From an uncultured Oscillospiraceae bacterium (GTDB lineage Bacteria; Bacillota; Clostridia; Oscillospirales; Ruminococcaceae): a DNA stretch of 35,623 bases. Below, in pieces: positions 8,299 to 16,046 of the stretch. The translations under genes were made by a program, and so were the position numbers. Each line of letters begins with the position of its first letter. The stretch's first letter is position 1. The stretch covers positions 1-35,623 of the forward strand of contig CATJCP010000117.1 of assembly GCA_949737515.1 (NCBI GenBank), read 5' to 3'. The notes beneath the pieces are model-generated. The model was not told where the DNA came from. It saw only the letters and a list, made by a program, of their open reading frames with translations, and made no database searches.

Positions 8299-8985
8299 TT
8301 ATTCCTCCCCTTTCCCGCCGTTAAAGGCAGAGCAAGCCGCAGCAGCGGGACATCCGGCGCAGCCGCCCTCTTTGTGATTTTTCAGGGTGCGGCCCTTGGT
8401 GACCTTGTTGGCCAGCGCAACTACACAGCCAAACACAAAGAATCCGCCGGGGGCCAGGGAGAACAGGGTCATGGAATCAAACAGGTTGGCGGTCAGGGGA
8501 ATGCCGAACCAGGTACCCATACCCACAATCTCGCGGATGGAGCCGATGATCACCAGGGCAAGGGTAAAGCCCAGCCCCATGCCGATGCCGTCCAGAAGGG
8601 AATCAAAGACCTTGTTTTTGTTGGCAAACATCTCGGCACGGCCCAGGATAATGCAGTTGACCGTAATCAGCGGCAGGAACACGCCCAAGGCATTGTAAAG
8701 GGACTGCACATAGGCATGTACCAAAAATTCAACCACCGTGACAAAGGCGGCGATGATGACAATATAGGCGGGAATCCGCACTTTGTCGGGAATGACCCGT
8801 TTCAACAGGGAAATGGCCACATTGGAGCCCATCAGAACCAGTGTTGCCGCCAGGCCCATGCCCAGGCCGTTGACCGCCAGGGTCGTCACCGCCAAAGTGG
8901 GGCAGGTCCCCAGCACCAGCACCAGCACCGGGTTTTCACGGATGATGCCGTTGACAAGTATTTTCAATTTATTTGACGAAGCCAA
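8299..8985 (-). CDS. rnfE: Rnf complex membrane subunit RnfE, with Cys-rich tail
   Basis: A 228-residue integral membrane protein and homolog of RnfA. The family pattern ENPVLVLVLGTCPTLAVTT is near the start and LITVNCIILGRAEMF in the middle; both Cys positions match the in-membrane Fe-S site. The start is TTG (8985), placed by AGGAGGT seven bases upstream; no ATG is suitable. The last 25 or so residues after the final helix, KEGGCAGCPAAAACSAF, carry three cysteines (C-x2-C-x5-C) that I do not know as part of the family core. They could bind metal or be unstructured. Confidence 0.95.
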   Translation of the reverse strand: MASSNKLKILVNGIIRENPVLVLVLGTCPTLAVTTLAVNGLGMGLAATLVLMGSNVAISLLKRVIPDKVRIPAYIVIIAAFVTVVEFLVHAYVQSLYNALGVFLPLITVNCIILGRAEMFANKNKVFDSLLDGIGMGLGFTLALVIIGSIREIVGMGTWFGIPLTANLFDSMTLFSLAPGGFFVFGCVVALANKVTKGRTLKNHKEGGCAGCPAAAACSAFNGGKGEE

Positions 8986-9001
8986 AGCTCTTACCTCCTT
9001 T

Positions 9002-9547
9002 TTATTGGCCCTTCACTGTGCCGAACGCGCCGTAAGCGGTTTCAATCGCCGTATTTACGGCCCGCGAGGAAATGGTCGCGCCAGTGATGTATTCAATGCC
9101 GGAAAGCCCGCTGTCCTTGCCCGCATACTGCCCCAGATGGGAAGCCTCCATCGCGCGGGAACCAAGTCCAGGGGTCTCGGCGTTTTCCAGCACCTTTACC
9201 CCGACGATTTTCCCCTCCTGAGAAATGGCTGTCATAACCTTGATGGTCCCGCCAAAGCCCTTGGAGGTAGTGGTAAAGACATACCCTTCCCCGCCGGAGG
9301 TCTTGTATACTTCTGTGACGTTTTCCAGCCCCTCGGCCGGGAGCTCCTCAAAACCGGATACCCCCGCGTAAACCTCAGCACGGGCAGCGTCGGCGGCCTT
9401 CCGGGTGTTTTCTTCTATGATAGGATTGGTCACCTGGTAAGTGCAGACCAGCGCGGCGGCGGCAATGGTACAGATCAGGGTCAATATCCCGGCGGGCATC
9501 ACAAACTCTTTCATAGAGCTTCCTTGTTTTTCAGTAGCGCTGCTCAT
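9002..9547 (-). CDS. rnfG: Rnf complex flavoprotein subunit RnfG
   Basis: A 181-residue protein with one N-terminal membrane helix (residues 16-39) and an extracytoplasmic FMN-binding domain. The flavinylation motif is TGATISS near residue 158, where FMN is bound through phosphoester linkage to the Thr; this is family knowledge. GLGSRAME is the other conserved block. The ATG at 9547 overlaps the rnfD stop by four bases (ATGA), a sign of translational coupling. ApbE, encoded upstream in the same operon, is the expected flavin transferase. Confidence 0.96.
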   Translation of the reverse strand: MSSATEKQGSSMKEFVMPAGILTLICTIAAAALVCTYQVTNPIIEENTRKAADAARAEVYAGVSGFEELPAEGLENVTEVYKTSGGEGYVFTTTSKGFGGTIKVMTAISQEGKIVGVKVLENAETPGLGSRAMEASHLGQYAGKDSGLSGIEYITGATISSRAVNTAIETAYGAFGTVKGQ

Positions 9548-10497
9548 TTCTTCTGTACACCTCCAAAGGGAACCTGTCTGGTTAAGTTGTCAATATGGGG
9601 GGTGATGATATTCATCAGCAGAATGGCAAAGGACACTCCCTCCGCATAGGAACCGTAGAGCCGGATGATCACTGTGATCAGACCGCAGCCCACCGCGAAG
9701 ATGGCCTTCCCCTTTTCGGTGACTGGGGAAGTGGTGTAATCGGTGGCCATAAAGATGGCCCCCAGAAACAGCCCGCCGGACAGGATGTGGTACAGCGGGT
9801 CCGCTCCCAACAGGAAGCAGAGCACAAACACGGTGCCTATGTACACCAGCGGAATGGTGGGGGTGATGACCTTCCTCCACACCAGATAAATGCCGCCGAT
9901 GAGCAGGGTCAGGATACAGGTTTCACCCAGAACGCCGCCCTTTAACCCCAGGAACAGCTGGAGGTAGGAGGGAAGTTCCGTGCTGCCGGAGGCCAGCATT
10001 CCCAGGGGGGTTGCGCTGGCCACTACAAGGCCGCCGCTGGTATTCCAATCAGTCATATACTTGGCAAAGGATACAAACAGTACAATACGTCCCACCAACG
10101 CGGGATTGGCGAAGTTTTGCCCAATTCCTCCAAACAGCTCCTTCGTGATGACAATCGCCGCAAAGCAGCCGATCACCGCCATCCAGATGGGAAAGGAGAC
10201 GGGCAGGTTCATAGCCAGGATCACCCCAGTGACACAGGCGCTCAGATCCCGTATGGTGTTCTCTCGTTTTGTGACCATGCAGAACAGGTATTCAAACCCT
10301 GCGCAGCAGGCCACGCACACTGCTGTCAGCAGCAGTGTCCGGGGGCCGAACAGAAACGCGGACGCAATAATCGTCGGCGCAAGGGCAATAAGCACATCCA
10401 GCATCACACTTGATGTGGTAGCCCGGTCCTTGATGTGGGGCGAGGGCATAACCACCAAATGTTGACGCGTCTGATCAGATTGGCTGACTTGACTCAC
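9544..10497 (-). CDS. rnfD: Rnf complex membrane flavoprotein subunit RnfD
   Basis: A 317-residue integral membrane subunit with about nine membrane segments. SATPLGML at about residue 160 holds the threonine that is covalently flavinylated in this family. SPHIKDRATT near the N-terminus is also typical. The start is taken as GTG 10497, six bases after GAGGTGA; the in-frame TTG at 10503 sits directly on that ribosome site and is less suitable. It begins 11 bases after the rnfC stop, and its own stop overlaps rnfG. Confidence 0.95.
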   Translation of the reverse strand: MSQVSQSDQTRQHLVVMPSPHIKDRATTSSVMLDVLIALAPTIIASAFLFGPRTLLLTAVCVACCAGFEYLFCMVTKRENTIRDLSACVTGVILAMNLPVSFPIWMAVIGCFAAIVITKELFGGIGQNFANPALVGRIVLFVSFAKYMTDWNTSGGLVVASATPLGMLASGSTELPSYLQLFLGLKGGVLGETCILTLLIGGIYLVWRKVITPTIPLVYIGTVFVLCFLLGADPLYHILSGGLFLGAIFMATDYTTSPVTEKGKAIFAVGCGLITVIIRLYGSYAEGVSFAILLMNIITPHIDNLTRQVPFGGVQKK

Positions 10498-10508
10498 TCT
10501 CAATCACC

Positions 10509-11825
10509 TCATTTAGACGAAATTTCCCGCAGGAAGCCTTTGGCCAGGCGGTTTGTAAGCACTAGATTGCGTTTGGCGGGACATACATAGGAACAACATC
10601 CGCATTCCATGCAGCGGCCCACATACAGTGCCTTCAGCTTTTCAGCGTCCCTGGCGCGGTAGGCCTTGTCGATGGCAGCGGGCATCAGCTGGAAGGGACA
10701 AGCCCTTACACACCGCCCGCAGCGGATACAGGCCGATTCCGGTATGGCTTTAGTTTCCGCCTCTCCAAAGCACAGGAGGGCGTTGTTGTTTTTGATCAGG
10801 GGATAGTTGTCGTTAAAGATGGTAATGCCCATCATGGGACCGCCCATGAGCATTTTTTTCGGCTCTTGCTTATAGCCGCCGCAGAACTGGATGATATCCA
10901 CAAACCGGGTCCCCAGGGGAACCTGGATATTCTTCGGGGTAGTCACCGCTGAACCGTCCACAGTAATGCGCTTGGAGATCAACGGAATGCCTGTCCGGAT
11001 GTACTGGGCCAGAAACGCGATAGAGGTTCCGTTCATGACAATGACCCCCACGTCTGCCGGGATCATCCCATCCCCTACCACGCGGCCAGTGGTCTCATAA
11101 ATCAGAACCTTTTCCGCGCCTTTGGGGTACTGGGAGCGCATGGGAAACACCTTGATATAGGGCTTGCCCTGGGTGAGAACCTGGAGCCTTTGGATGGCCT
11201 TGGGCTTGTTGTCCTCCACCCCTATGTACACATTTTCAATCTTGCCCACATACTTGCGGACAAGGTCGATCCCCTCAATGATGTCAGGGCCGTCCTCCAT
11301 GACGTTCCGGTAATCAGAGGTAATATAGGGCTCGCATTCTGCGATATTGATGACCAAGGTGTCAACCTTGGCGGGATCCCGCAGGGAGAGCTTGATGTGG
11401 GTGGGAAAGCCAGCTCCGCCCAGACCCACCAGACCGGAGCTGCGAACCGCCTTTAAAAAACTGGCAGTGTCAGTCACTTCGGGCGGCGCAATGGTTTCGG
11501 AAAGCTCCTGCTGGTGGTCGGCTTCAATGACGACCGACTGGGTCCGGATGCCCTGGGGATTGATAAAATCCTCTATGGCGGCTACCTTTCCGGAAACGCT
11601 GGAATAAATGGGGGATGAAAAGGGCTTTTCACAGTCGGCCACCAACTGGCCGACCTTAACCAAATCCCCTACCTTGACCACAGGGGTGCAGGGAGCGCCC
11701 ATATGCTGGACGCAGGGCAGGTATACCCGGTCAGGCTCTGGCATCGTTTCCGTCACATAGTCTTCGGTATTTTTGTAGTGACGTACCGCAACGCCTTTTA
11801 ATGACCTGATTACATCTTTTGACAC
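10509..11825 (-). CDS. rnfC: Rnf complex NADH-binding subunit RnfC
   Basis: A 438-residue peripheral subunit that joins the complex to NAD+/NADH. The N-terminal barrel-sandwich part (about 30-120) contains VKVGDLVKVGQLVAD. Next is the NuoF-like flavin/NAD region with GLVGLGGAGFPTHIK (about 132-146), then a SLBB-like segment, and two [4Fe-4S] motifs, CIRCGRCVRACP (about 366-377) and CMECGCCSYVCP (about 404-415). The start is GTG 11825 with AGGAGGA upstream. It is the first rnf gene and lies 140 bases after the Gx-type gene. This gap holds nothing clear beyond a weak 5-base-pair hairpin at 11945-11957. Confidence 0.97.
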   Translation of the reverse strand: MSKDVIRSLKGVAVRHYKNTEDYVTETMPEPDRVYLPCVQHMGAPCTPVVKVGDLVKVGQLVADCEKPFSSPIYSSVSGKVAAIEDFINPQGIRTQSVVIEADHQQELSETIAPPEVTDTASFLKAVRSSGLVGLGGAGFPTHIKLSLRDPAKVDTLVINIAECEPYITSDYRNVMEDGPDIIEGIDLVRKYVGKIENVYIGVEDNKPKAIQRLQVLTQGKPYIKVFPMRSQYPKGAEKVLIYETTGRVVGDGMIPADVGVIVMNGTSIAFLAQYIRTGIPLISKRITVDGSAVTTPKNIQVPLGTRFVDIIQFCGGYKQEPKKMLMGGPMMGITIFNDNYPLIKNNNALLCFGEAETKAIPESACIRCGRCVRACPFQLMPAAIDKAYRARDAEKLKALYVGRCMECGCCSYVCPAKRNLVLTNRLAKGFLREISSK

Positions 11826-11965
11826 GCTTTGTTCCTCCTATCCTATATGGGTTTTGAAGCCCGTTTTTTGCTGACCATTTTGTTTTGCGCCATCTCCCGC
11901 TGTCACAACGGAAGAATATATTTCCAGCCTGACGGCCAAGAAAACGTTAAAATAACGGCTAACCC

Positions 11966-12517
11966 TTAAACCCTGTCCGGAATGCGCTTTGGAAAAAGCG
12001 GCACCTTCTCCAACACAGGCGACACAACATGAAGGACAATCCCGGTAGCAATTCCCATGACCACGCCGGACAGCATCATCACTGGGAGATAATACCATAA
12101 AAAGCCGCCTGTCCCCAAAACAAACACCGCGGCGCAAAGCTGCCCGATATTGTGGCTGACAGCTCCAAAGACACTGATCAGTTTATAATTCCGCTTTTGC
12201 CCCAGGATTCGGGCAACCAGGACCATCACAGCCACTGAAAGCAAACTCCCGGTCAGGCTGAGGGTAAAGGCAACCCACCCCCTGCCCAAAAAGACAAAGA
12301 CAGATTTCAGGGCAGATATCACAAAGGCGTCCCGCACACCGCAGCAAAACAGGGTAAACATAACAACCACATTGGCCAGCCCCAGCTTGATTCCCGGCGG
12401 CAGCCCCGGTATGGGCGGGAGCAGCCATTCCAGGAAGGACAGGGCTGCAGAGAGGGCGGTAAGCATCCCCATGCGGGCAATCAAGCGGGCAGGGCTTTCT
12501 CTTTTCACTTCTGGCAT
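11966..12517 (-). CDS. Gx transporter family membrane protein (heptaprenyl diphosphate synthase component I-like)
   Basis: A 183-residue membrane protein with about five hydrophobic helices. The N-terminus MGMLTALSAALSFLEWLLPP and the block GIKLGLANVVVMFTL (about 43-57) match the family often labelled heptaprenyl diphosphate synthase component I or Gx transporter, which frequently lies with rnf and apbE genes. The substrate is not known; a link to flavin or quinone supply for Rnf would be a guess. The ATG at 12517 is preceded by GGAGGGA. An extended reading frame to 12661 overlaps apbE and lacks a ribosome site. It follows the apbE stop by 22 bases. Confidence 0.85.
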   Translation of the reverse strand: MPEVKRESPARLIARMGMLTALSAALSFLEWLLPPIPGLPPGIKLGLANVVVMFTLFCCGVRDAFVISALKSVFVFLGRGWVAFTLSLTGSLLSVAVMVLVARILGQKRNYKLISVFGAVSHNIGQLCAAVFVLGTGGFLWYYLPVMMLSGVVMGIATGIVLHVVSPVLEKVPLFPKRIPDRV

Positions 12518-12539
12518 CGAATCCCTCCACATCAAAATA

Positions 12540-13613
12540 TTACGGCTCCGCCATCCGATACCCGGAGGATTCCACAAGCTGGAAATCCAGCTCTCTCTCA
12601 ACCTCTCCAACAAGCCAGATGCGGCGGTCGGCGTCAACCAGAACAGCATAAAAAGGCACATCCTCTAAAAAGGCAATGGCCTGTTCTCTCCCCATTAGGA
12701 ACAGAGCAGTTGAAAGAGCGTCTGCCAGCGCGCCGTCCTCAGAGATCACCGACGCACTGAGCAGATCAGTCTGAGCGGGCCAGCCAGTACGGGGATCCAA
12801 AATATGGCAGTATTGAACGCCATCCTGTTCGAAATACCGTTCATATCCGCCGGCGGTGGCCATAGTCTGGCCTGCCAGGGAAAAGCTGGCGATTACAGAA
12901 GCTTCCCCACCCCTCAAAGGGTTTTGAAGGCCAAAGCGCATATCCTCGCTTTCTCCCAAAACCATCATATTCCCCCCAAGGGAGATATAGCCCCTGACCA
13001 CGCCGTTTTCATAACAAATATTCCGCAGAAGGCTGCAGGTATAGCCCTTCGCCACTGCTCCCAGGTCCAGGCGCTGCCCCTCCCGCTGGAGGAAAGCGGT
13101 CTGACTCTCCCGGTCCAGGATCAGGCCGTCCCCTGTGAGGGAAAGGGCTGCGTCTAATTCCCCGGCTTGTGGAACCGACGGATTCTCTCCGGTAATATCC
13201 CACAGCTGGGTTAGCGGGCCGATGGTAATGTCAAAAAGCCCCCCTGTCCATTGGGACAGCTGCTGAGAGCGTTCCAGAAGCTGGAAGGCCTCCACAGAAA
13301 CCTTTACCGGCTCCCTCCCCGCCAATCGGTTGATTTCCCGGACCTCGCCAGTTTCGTCCCCGCCGTAAATATCCGTGCAGGTAAGCTGTTCCTCCAGATG
13401 GGAGAGAAGGTCCTCGCACTGAGCGGCTGCTTTTTCTGCGCCCGGCCCATAGAGACAGTACTGAACCACAGTATCCATCGCAAAGCTAACCTTGGTGAAG
13501 GGCGGCTCTTCGGCGCCGGGCTTCCATCTCTCCCAAAGGAGGCTGGATATAAAAACAGCCAAAATGGCCGCAGCAGGCCAATACCGCTGCCAGATAACCT
13601 GTTTATGACTCAA
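12540..13613 (-). CDS. apbE: FAD:protein FMN transferase ApbE
   Basis: A 357-residue membrane-anchored enzyme that moves FMN from FAD to threonine in target proteins, here very probably RnfD and RnfG. Residues 12-28 are the membrane anchor. Family motifs in order: AMDTVVQY, LDLGAVAKGYTCSLL, GYISLGGNMMVLG, HILDPRTGWPAQ and DGALADALSTALFLMG. The start is TTG 13613 with AAAAAGGGGA upstream; the ATG at 13617 is in another frame. It is the first gene of the apbE-Gx-rnfCDGEAB operon, with a strong promoter at 13655-13683. Confidence 0.95.
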   Translation of the reverse strand: MSHKQVIWQRYWPAAAILAVFISSLLWERWKPGAEEPPFTKVSFAMDTVVQYCLYGPGAEKAAAQCEDLLSHLEEQLTCTDIYGGDETGEVREINRLAGREPVKVSVEAFQLLERSQQLSQWTGGLFDITIGPLTQLWDITGENPSVPQAGELDAALSLTGDGLILDRESQTAFLQREGQRLDLGAVAKGYTCSLLRNICYENGVVRGYISLGGNMMVLGESEDMRFGLQNPLRGGEASVIASFSLAGQTMATAGGYERYFEQDGVQYCHILDPRTGWPAQTDLLSASVISEDGALADALSTALFLMGREQAIAFLEDVPFYAVLVDADRRIWLVGEVERELDFQLVESSGYRMAEP

Positions 13614-13654
13614 CCATACATCCCCTTTTTCATTTTCACCAATGCGCCCTTATT

Positions 13655-13683
13655 ATTGTATACGCTTTTTAGGAAATCTGCAA
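13655..13683 (-). promoter_or_regulatory. Sigma-A promoter of the apbE-rnf operon
   Basis: On the minus strand: -35 TTGCAG (13678-13683), 17-base spacer, -10 TACAAT (13655-13660). The start would lie near 13648 and the leader would be about 35 bases. Confidence 0.75.
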
Positions 13684-13746
13684 TATCCTTCCGACATTTT
13701 TCCCGCCTGAACATAAAATTTCTTTAAAAATTTGTCATATAGGCTT

Positions 13747-13790
13747 AAAAAAGAGGGAAGCGGCCATCCCTTCAAAAGACAGCCGCTTTT
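13747..13790 (-). terminator. Intrinsic terminator after gamma-glutamyltransferase
   Basis: On the minus strand, a stem with arms AAGCGGC (13782-13788) and GCCGCTT (13758-13764), loop of 17 bases, followed by CCCTC and a run of six T (13747-13752). It separates ggt from the apbE promoter. Confidence 0.75.
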
Positions 13791-13795
13791 CAAAA

Positions 13796-15421
13796 TTACC
13801 AAACAGCCACTGTGCCGTCCGCCCGGGGTTCTGTGGCCCCCACAAGAACCCCCTCGTCGTTTCTCCAAATGATCTGGCCTCTTCCAAAGCTGGTGGAGTT
13901 GACGTCAACCACCATCCGGTGTCCCATCCTTGCCAGTTCTTCCGTAATGGCATAGGGGAAGCTGCGCTCCACATGGATCTCCTTTACGCCGGTCCACTGC
14001 CATCTGGGCGCGTCCAGCGCCTCCTGGGGGTTCATCAAAAAATCCACAGTATTGATCACCACCTGGAGATGCCCCTGGGGCTGCATAAATCCCCCCATCA
14101 CACCAAAGGGTCCCACAGCCTCCCCGTTTCTGGTCAGGAATCCAGGGATAATGGTGTGATACGGCTTCTTTCCTGGGGCAAGGCAGTTCTCCATCTCCTC
14201 ATTGAGGGAGAAATTGTTCCCCCGGTCATTAAAGGCGATCCCCGTCCCTGGAACCACCACGCCGGAGCCAAATCCCCGGTAATTGCTCTGGATAAAGGAG
14301 ACCATGTTGCCCTCCCTGTCTGCGGAGCAGAGGTATACCGTACCGCCGCAGCTGGGGTCGCCGTATTCCGGCGTCAGGGCTTCCTCTCCAATCAGGGCTC
14401 TGCGGCTGGCGGCGTACTGATCGGAAAGAAGGCTTTCCACAGAGACGCTCATAAAGCGAGGGTCCGCCACATATCTCTGGCCGTCCGCAAAGGCAAGCTT
14501 CATGGCCTCTATCTGCCTGTGGTAACTGCCGGTAAGGTCTCTGGCGTCAAATTTGTCGTTTTTCAGGATATTTAAGGCCATCAGGGCTACAATCCCATGG
14601 CCGTTGGGAGGGATCTCCCAAACATCAAAGCCTTTATAGCAAACGGAAATCGGCTCCACCCATTCAGCGCGATAGGACTGGAGGTCCTGCCTGCGGAGAT
14701 AGCCGCCTGTTTCCTGGGAAAAGGCGTCGATTTTTTCCGCAATATTCCCCCGGTAGAAGGACTCCGCCCCTGTCGCGGCAATTTCCCGCAGGGAACGGGC
14801 GTGATCCGGAGAGCGCCATATTTGTCCAGGACCAGGCGTTTTTCCCTCTGGCGCAAAGACCTCAAACCAGTGGGAGAAGAGCTCTGGCTCCATCCTGTTT
14901 CCCCGTTCAAATATCTTTTGGGCGGCCCTCCACGCGGCGGCTGTCACTGGGGAAACGGGATATCCCTCCTCCGCGTACCGGGCAGCGGGCTCCAGCGTCT
15001 CTTCCAAGGGGAGCCTGCCAAACCGCTCCGAAAGGGAGGCCCATGCGGAGGGAGCGCCGGGAACGGTAACAGGGATCCACCCCCTCTGGGGAACCTCCCC
15101 AAAGCCCATATCCTTAACGGTTTTTGCGTCCAGAAGCGCCGGGGCAGGGCCGCTGCCGTTGAGGCCGTAAAGCTTTTTATCCTTCTTCATCCAAACCAGC
15201 GCAAAGGCGTCGCTGCCAAGTCCATTGGAAGTCGGCTCCAAAACAGTCATACAGGCTGCGGTTGCAATGGCGGCATCCACCGCATTGCCGCCCTTCTTCA
15301 AAATATCCACTCCGGCCTGGGCGGCAAGGGGCTGGGAGGTACACACCATGCCATTCCTGCCGTAAATCACCCTCCGCTGGGAAGGATAGGTGTATTTGAA
15401 AGGATCAAAGGAAAACTGCAT
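13796..15421 (-). CDS. ggt: Gamma-glutamyltransferase family protein
   Basis: A 541-residue Ntn-hydrolase that in this family transfers or hydrolyses gamma-glutamyl groups (glutathione and similar). The N-terminal part has MVCTSQPLAAQAG and GGNAVDAAIATA, both typical. The likely autocleavage point is before Thr in CGGTVYLCSADREGN (about residue 359), which starts the small subunit. FGSGVVVPGTGIAFNDRG follows. MGGFMQPQGHLQV is the usual C-terminal block. No signal peptide is visible, so it may be cytoplasmic, unlike E. coli Ggt; a cephalosporin-acylase-like relative is possible. The ATG at 15421 is preceded by AAGGAGG. It lies 19 bases after the barstar-like gene. Confidence 0.93.
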   Translation of the reverse strand: MQFSFDPFKYTYPSQRRVIYGRNGMVCTSQPLAAQAGVDILKKGGNAVDAAIATAACMTVLEPTSNGLGSDAFALVWMKKDKKLYGLNGSGPAPALLDAKTVKDMGFGEVPQRGWIPVTVPGAPSAWASLSERFGRLPLEETLEPAARYAEEGYPVSPVTAAAWRAAQKIFERGNRMEPELFSHWFEVFAPEGKTPGPGQIWRSPDHARSLREIAATGAESFYRGNIAEKIDAFSQETGGYLRRQDLQSYRAEWVEPISVCYKGFDVWEIPPNGHGIVALMALNILKNDKFDARDLTGSYHRQIEAMKLAFADGQRYVADPRFMSVSVESLLSDQYAASRRALIGEEALTPEYGDPSCGGTVYLCSADREGNMVSFIQSNYRGFGSGVVVPGTGIAFNDRGNNFSLNEEMENCLAPGKKPYHTIIPGFLTRNGEAVGPFGVMGGFMQPQGHLQVVINTVDFLMNPQEALDAPRWQWTGVKEIHVERSFPYAITEELARMGHRMVVDVNSTSFGRGQIIWRNDEGVLVGATEPRADGTVAVW

Positions 15422-15440
15422 AAAAAACCTCCTTAAAAAG

Positions 15441-15797
15441 TTAATCGAGATAATCTGTCAGGTTTTCTGCGCAACGGGGAGCTTCCCCAAAGGACTCCTT
15501 CTGAAGAAAGCCCAGGACCTCCCCCTTGTTTTGGATATCCGGCTGGGAAAAAGTCTCTGAAGCCTCCAAAAGCGTCTTCAGCACCCGGTCCAGATAAGGA
15601 GGATAGGCGGCCCCGTCCCCCGGGAGGAGCACTGTGACCGAATTCCCTTCTTCGCCCCAGGGCAGCTCTGACAGACAGTCCCAGAGGGCGTCGAGGTTAG
15701 CGCCGTAATACGGTGGGAAATGGAGCTCCCGGGACAATATCCCATGGATTTCCCCGGCAGACTGTGCCTGGCGGAAATCCAAAAGGACTTGTTTCAT
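15441..15797 (-). CDS. Barstar-like protein
   Basis: A 118-residue cytoplasmic protein of the barstar family, which bind and block barnase-type ribonucleases. The signature ELHFPPYYGANLDALWDCLS (about residues 24-43) contains the inhibitory-loop acids, and the C-terminal part keeps the usual alpha/beta pattern. The ATG at 15797 is chosen because AGGAGGTG lies eight bases upstream and because the -10 box sits at 15832-15837, exactly over the alternative ATG at 15833. No barnase-like gene is next to it; ggt is the next gene. It may control a ribonuclease encoded elsewhere or have another role. Confidence 0.88.
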   Translation of the reverse strand: MKQVLLDFRQAQSAGEIHGILSRELHFPPYYGANLDALWDCLSELPWGEEGNSVTVLLPGDGAAYPPYLDRVLKTLLEASETFSQPDIQNKGEVLGFLQKESFGEAPRCAENLTDYLD

Positions 15798-15831
15798 CCA
15801 AACACCTCCTCTTCTGCACGCTTTTTCATCC

Positions 15832-15860
15832 ATTATAACGTAAAACTGCTCAAAAATAAA
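15832..15860 (-). promoter_or_regulatory. Probable sigma-A promoter for barstar-ggt
   Basis: On the minus strand a perfect -10 TATAAT (15832-15837). The -35 is weaker, TTTATT about 17 bases upstream (15855-15860). Leader length would be near 30 bases. Confidence 0.55.
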
Positions 15861-15975
15861 GCTTTTTTCTTGGCAAAGTGTAGTCCAACCTGCGAAAATC
15901 CTCCGGCTGGATGCCTTAACCTGTTCAAAACCATCTCCAAATTCTGCGATTGATATAAAATACCTGCTGTTGCCC

Positions 15976-16004
15976 TTTTCAAATGGTATGAAAAACGCTA
16001 TACT
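15976..16004 (+). promoter_or_regulatory. Probable sigma-A promoter of the aldolase gene
   Basis: -10 TATACT (15999-16004) and, 17 bases upstream, a moderate -35 TTTTCA (15976-15981). The gene starts at 16047, giving a leader of about 35 bases. The 249-base divergent gap 15798-16046 holds nothing else clear. Confidence 0.5.
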
Positions 16005-16046
16005 GTTATAGAAACGTAATCTGAATTTTTATTGAGGTGAAACAAC

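Noticed and set aside
6868-11825. Na+-translocating NADH:quinone reductase (Nqr) instead of Rnf
   Set aside because: RnfB and RnfC with multiple [4Fe-4S] ferredoxin motifs are present and NqrF is not; the order C-D-G-E-A-B is Rnf.
11945-11957. Possible terminator between the Gx gene and rnfC
   Set aside because: The stem is only five A/T-rich base pairs, so effective termination is unlikely; kept only as a remark under rnfC.
15797-15833. Longer barstar start at ATG 15833
   Set aside because: The -10 box TATAAT lies at 15832-15837, so the transcript would start downstream of this ATG; ATG 15797 has a clear AGGAGGTG.
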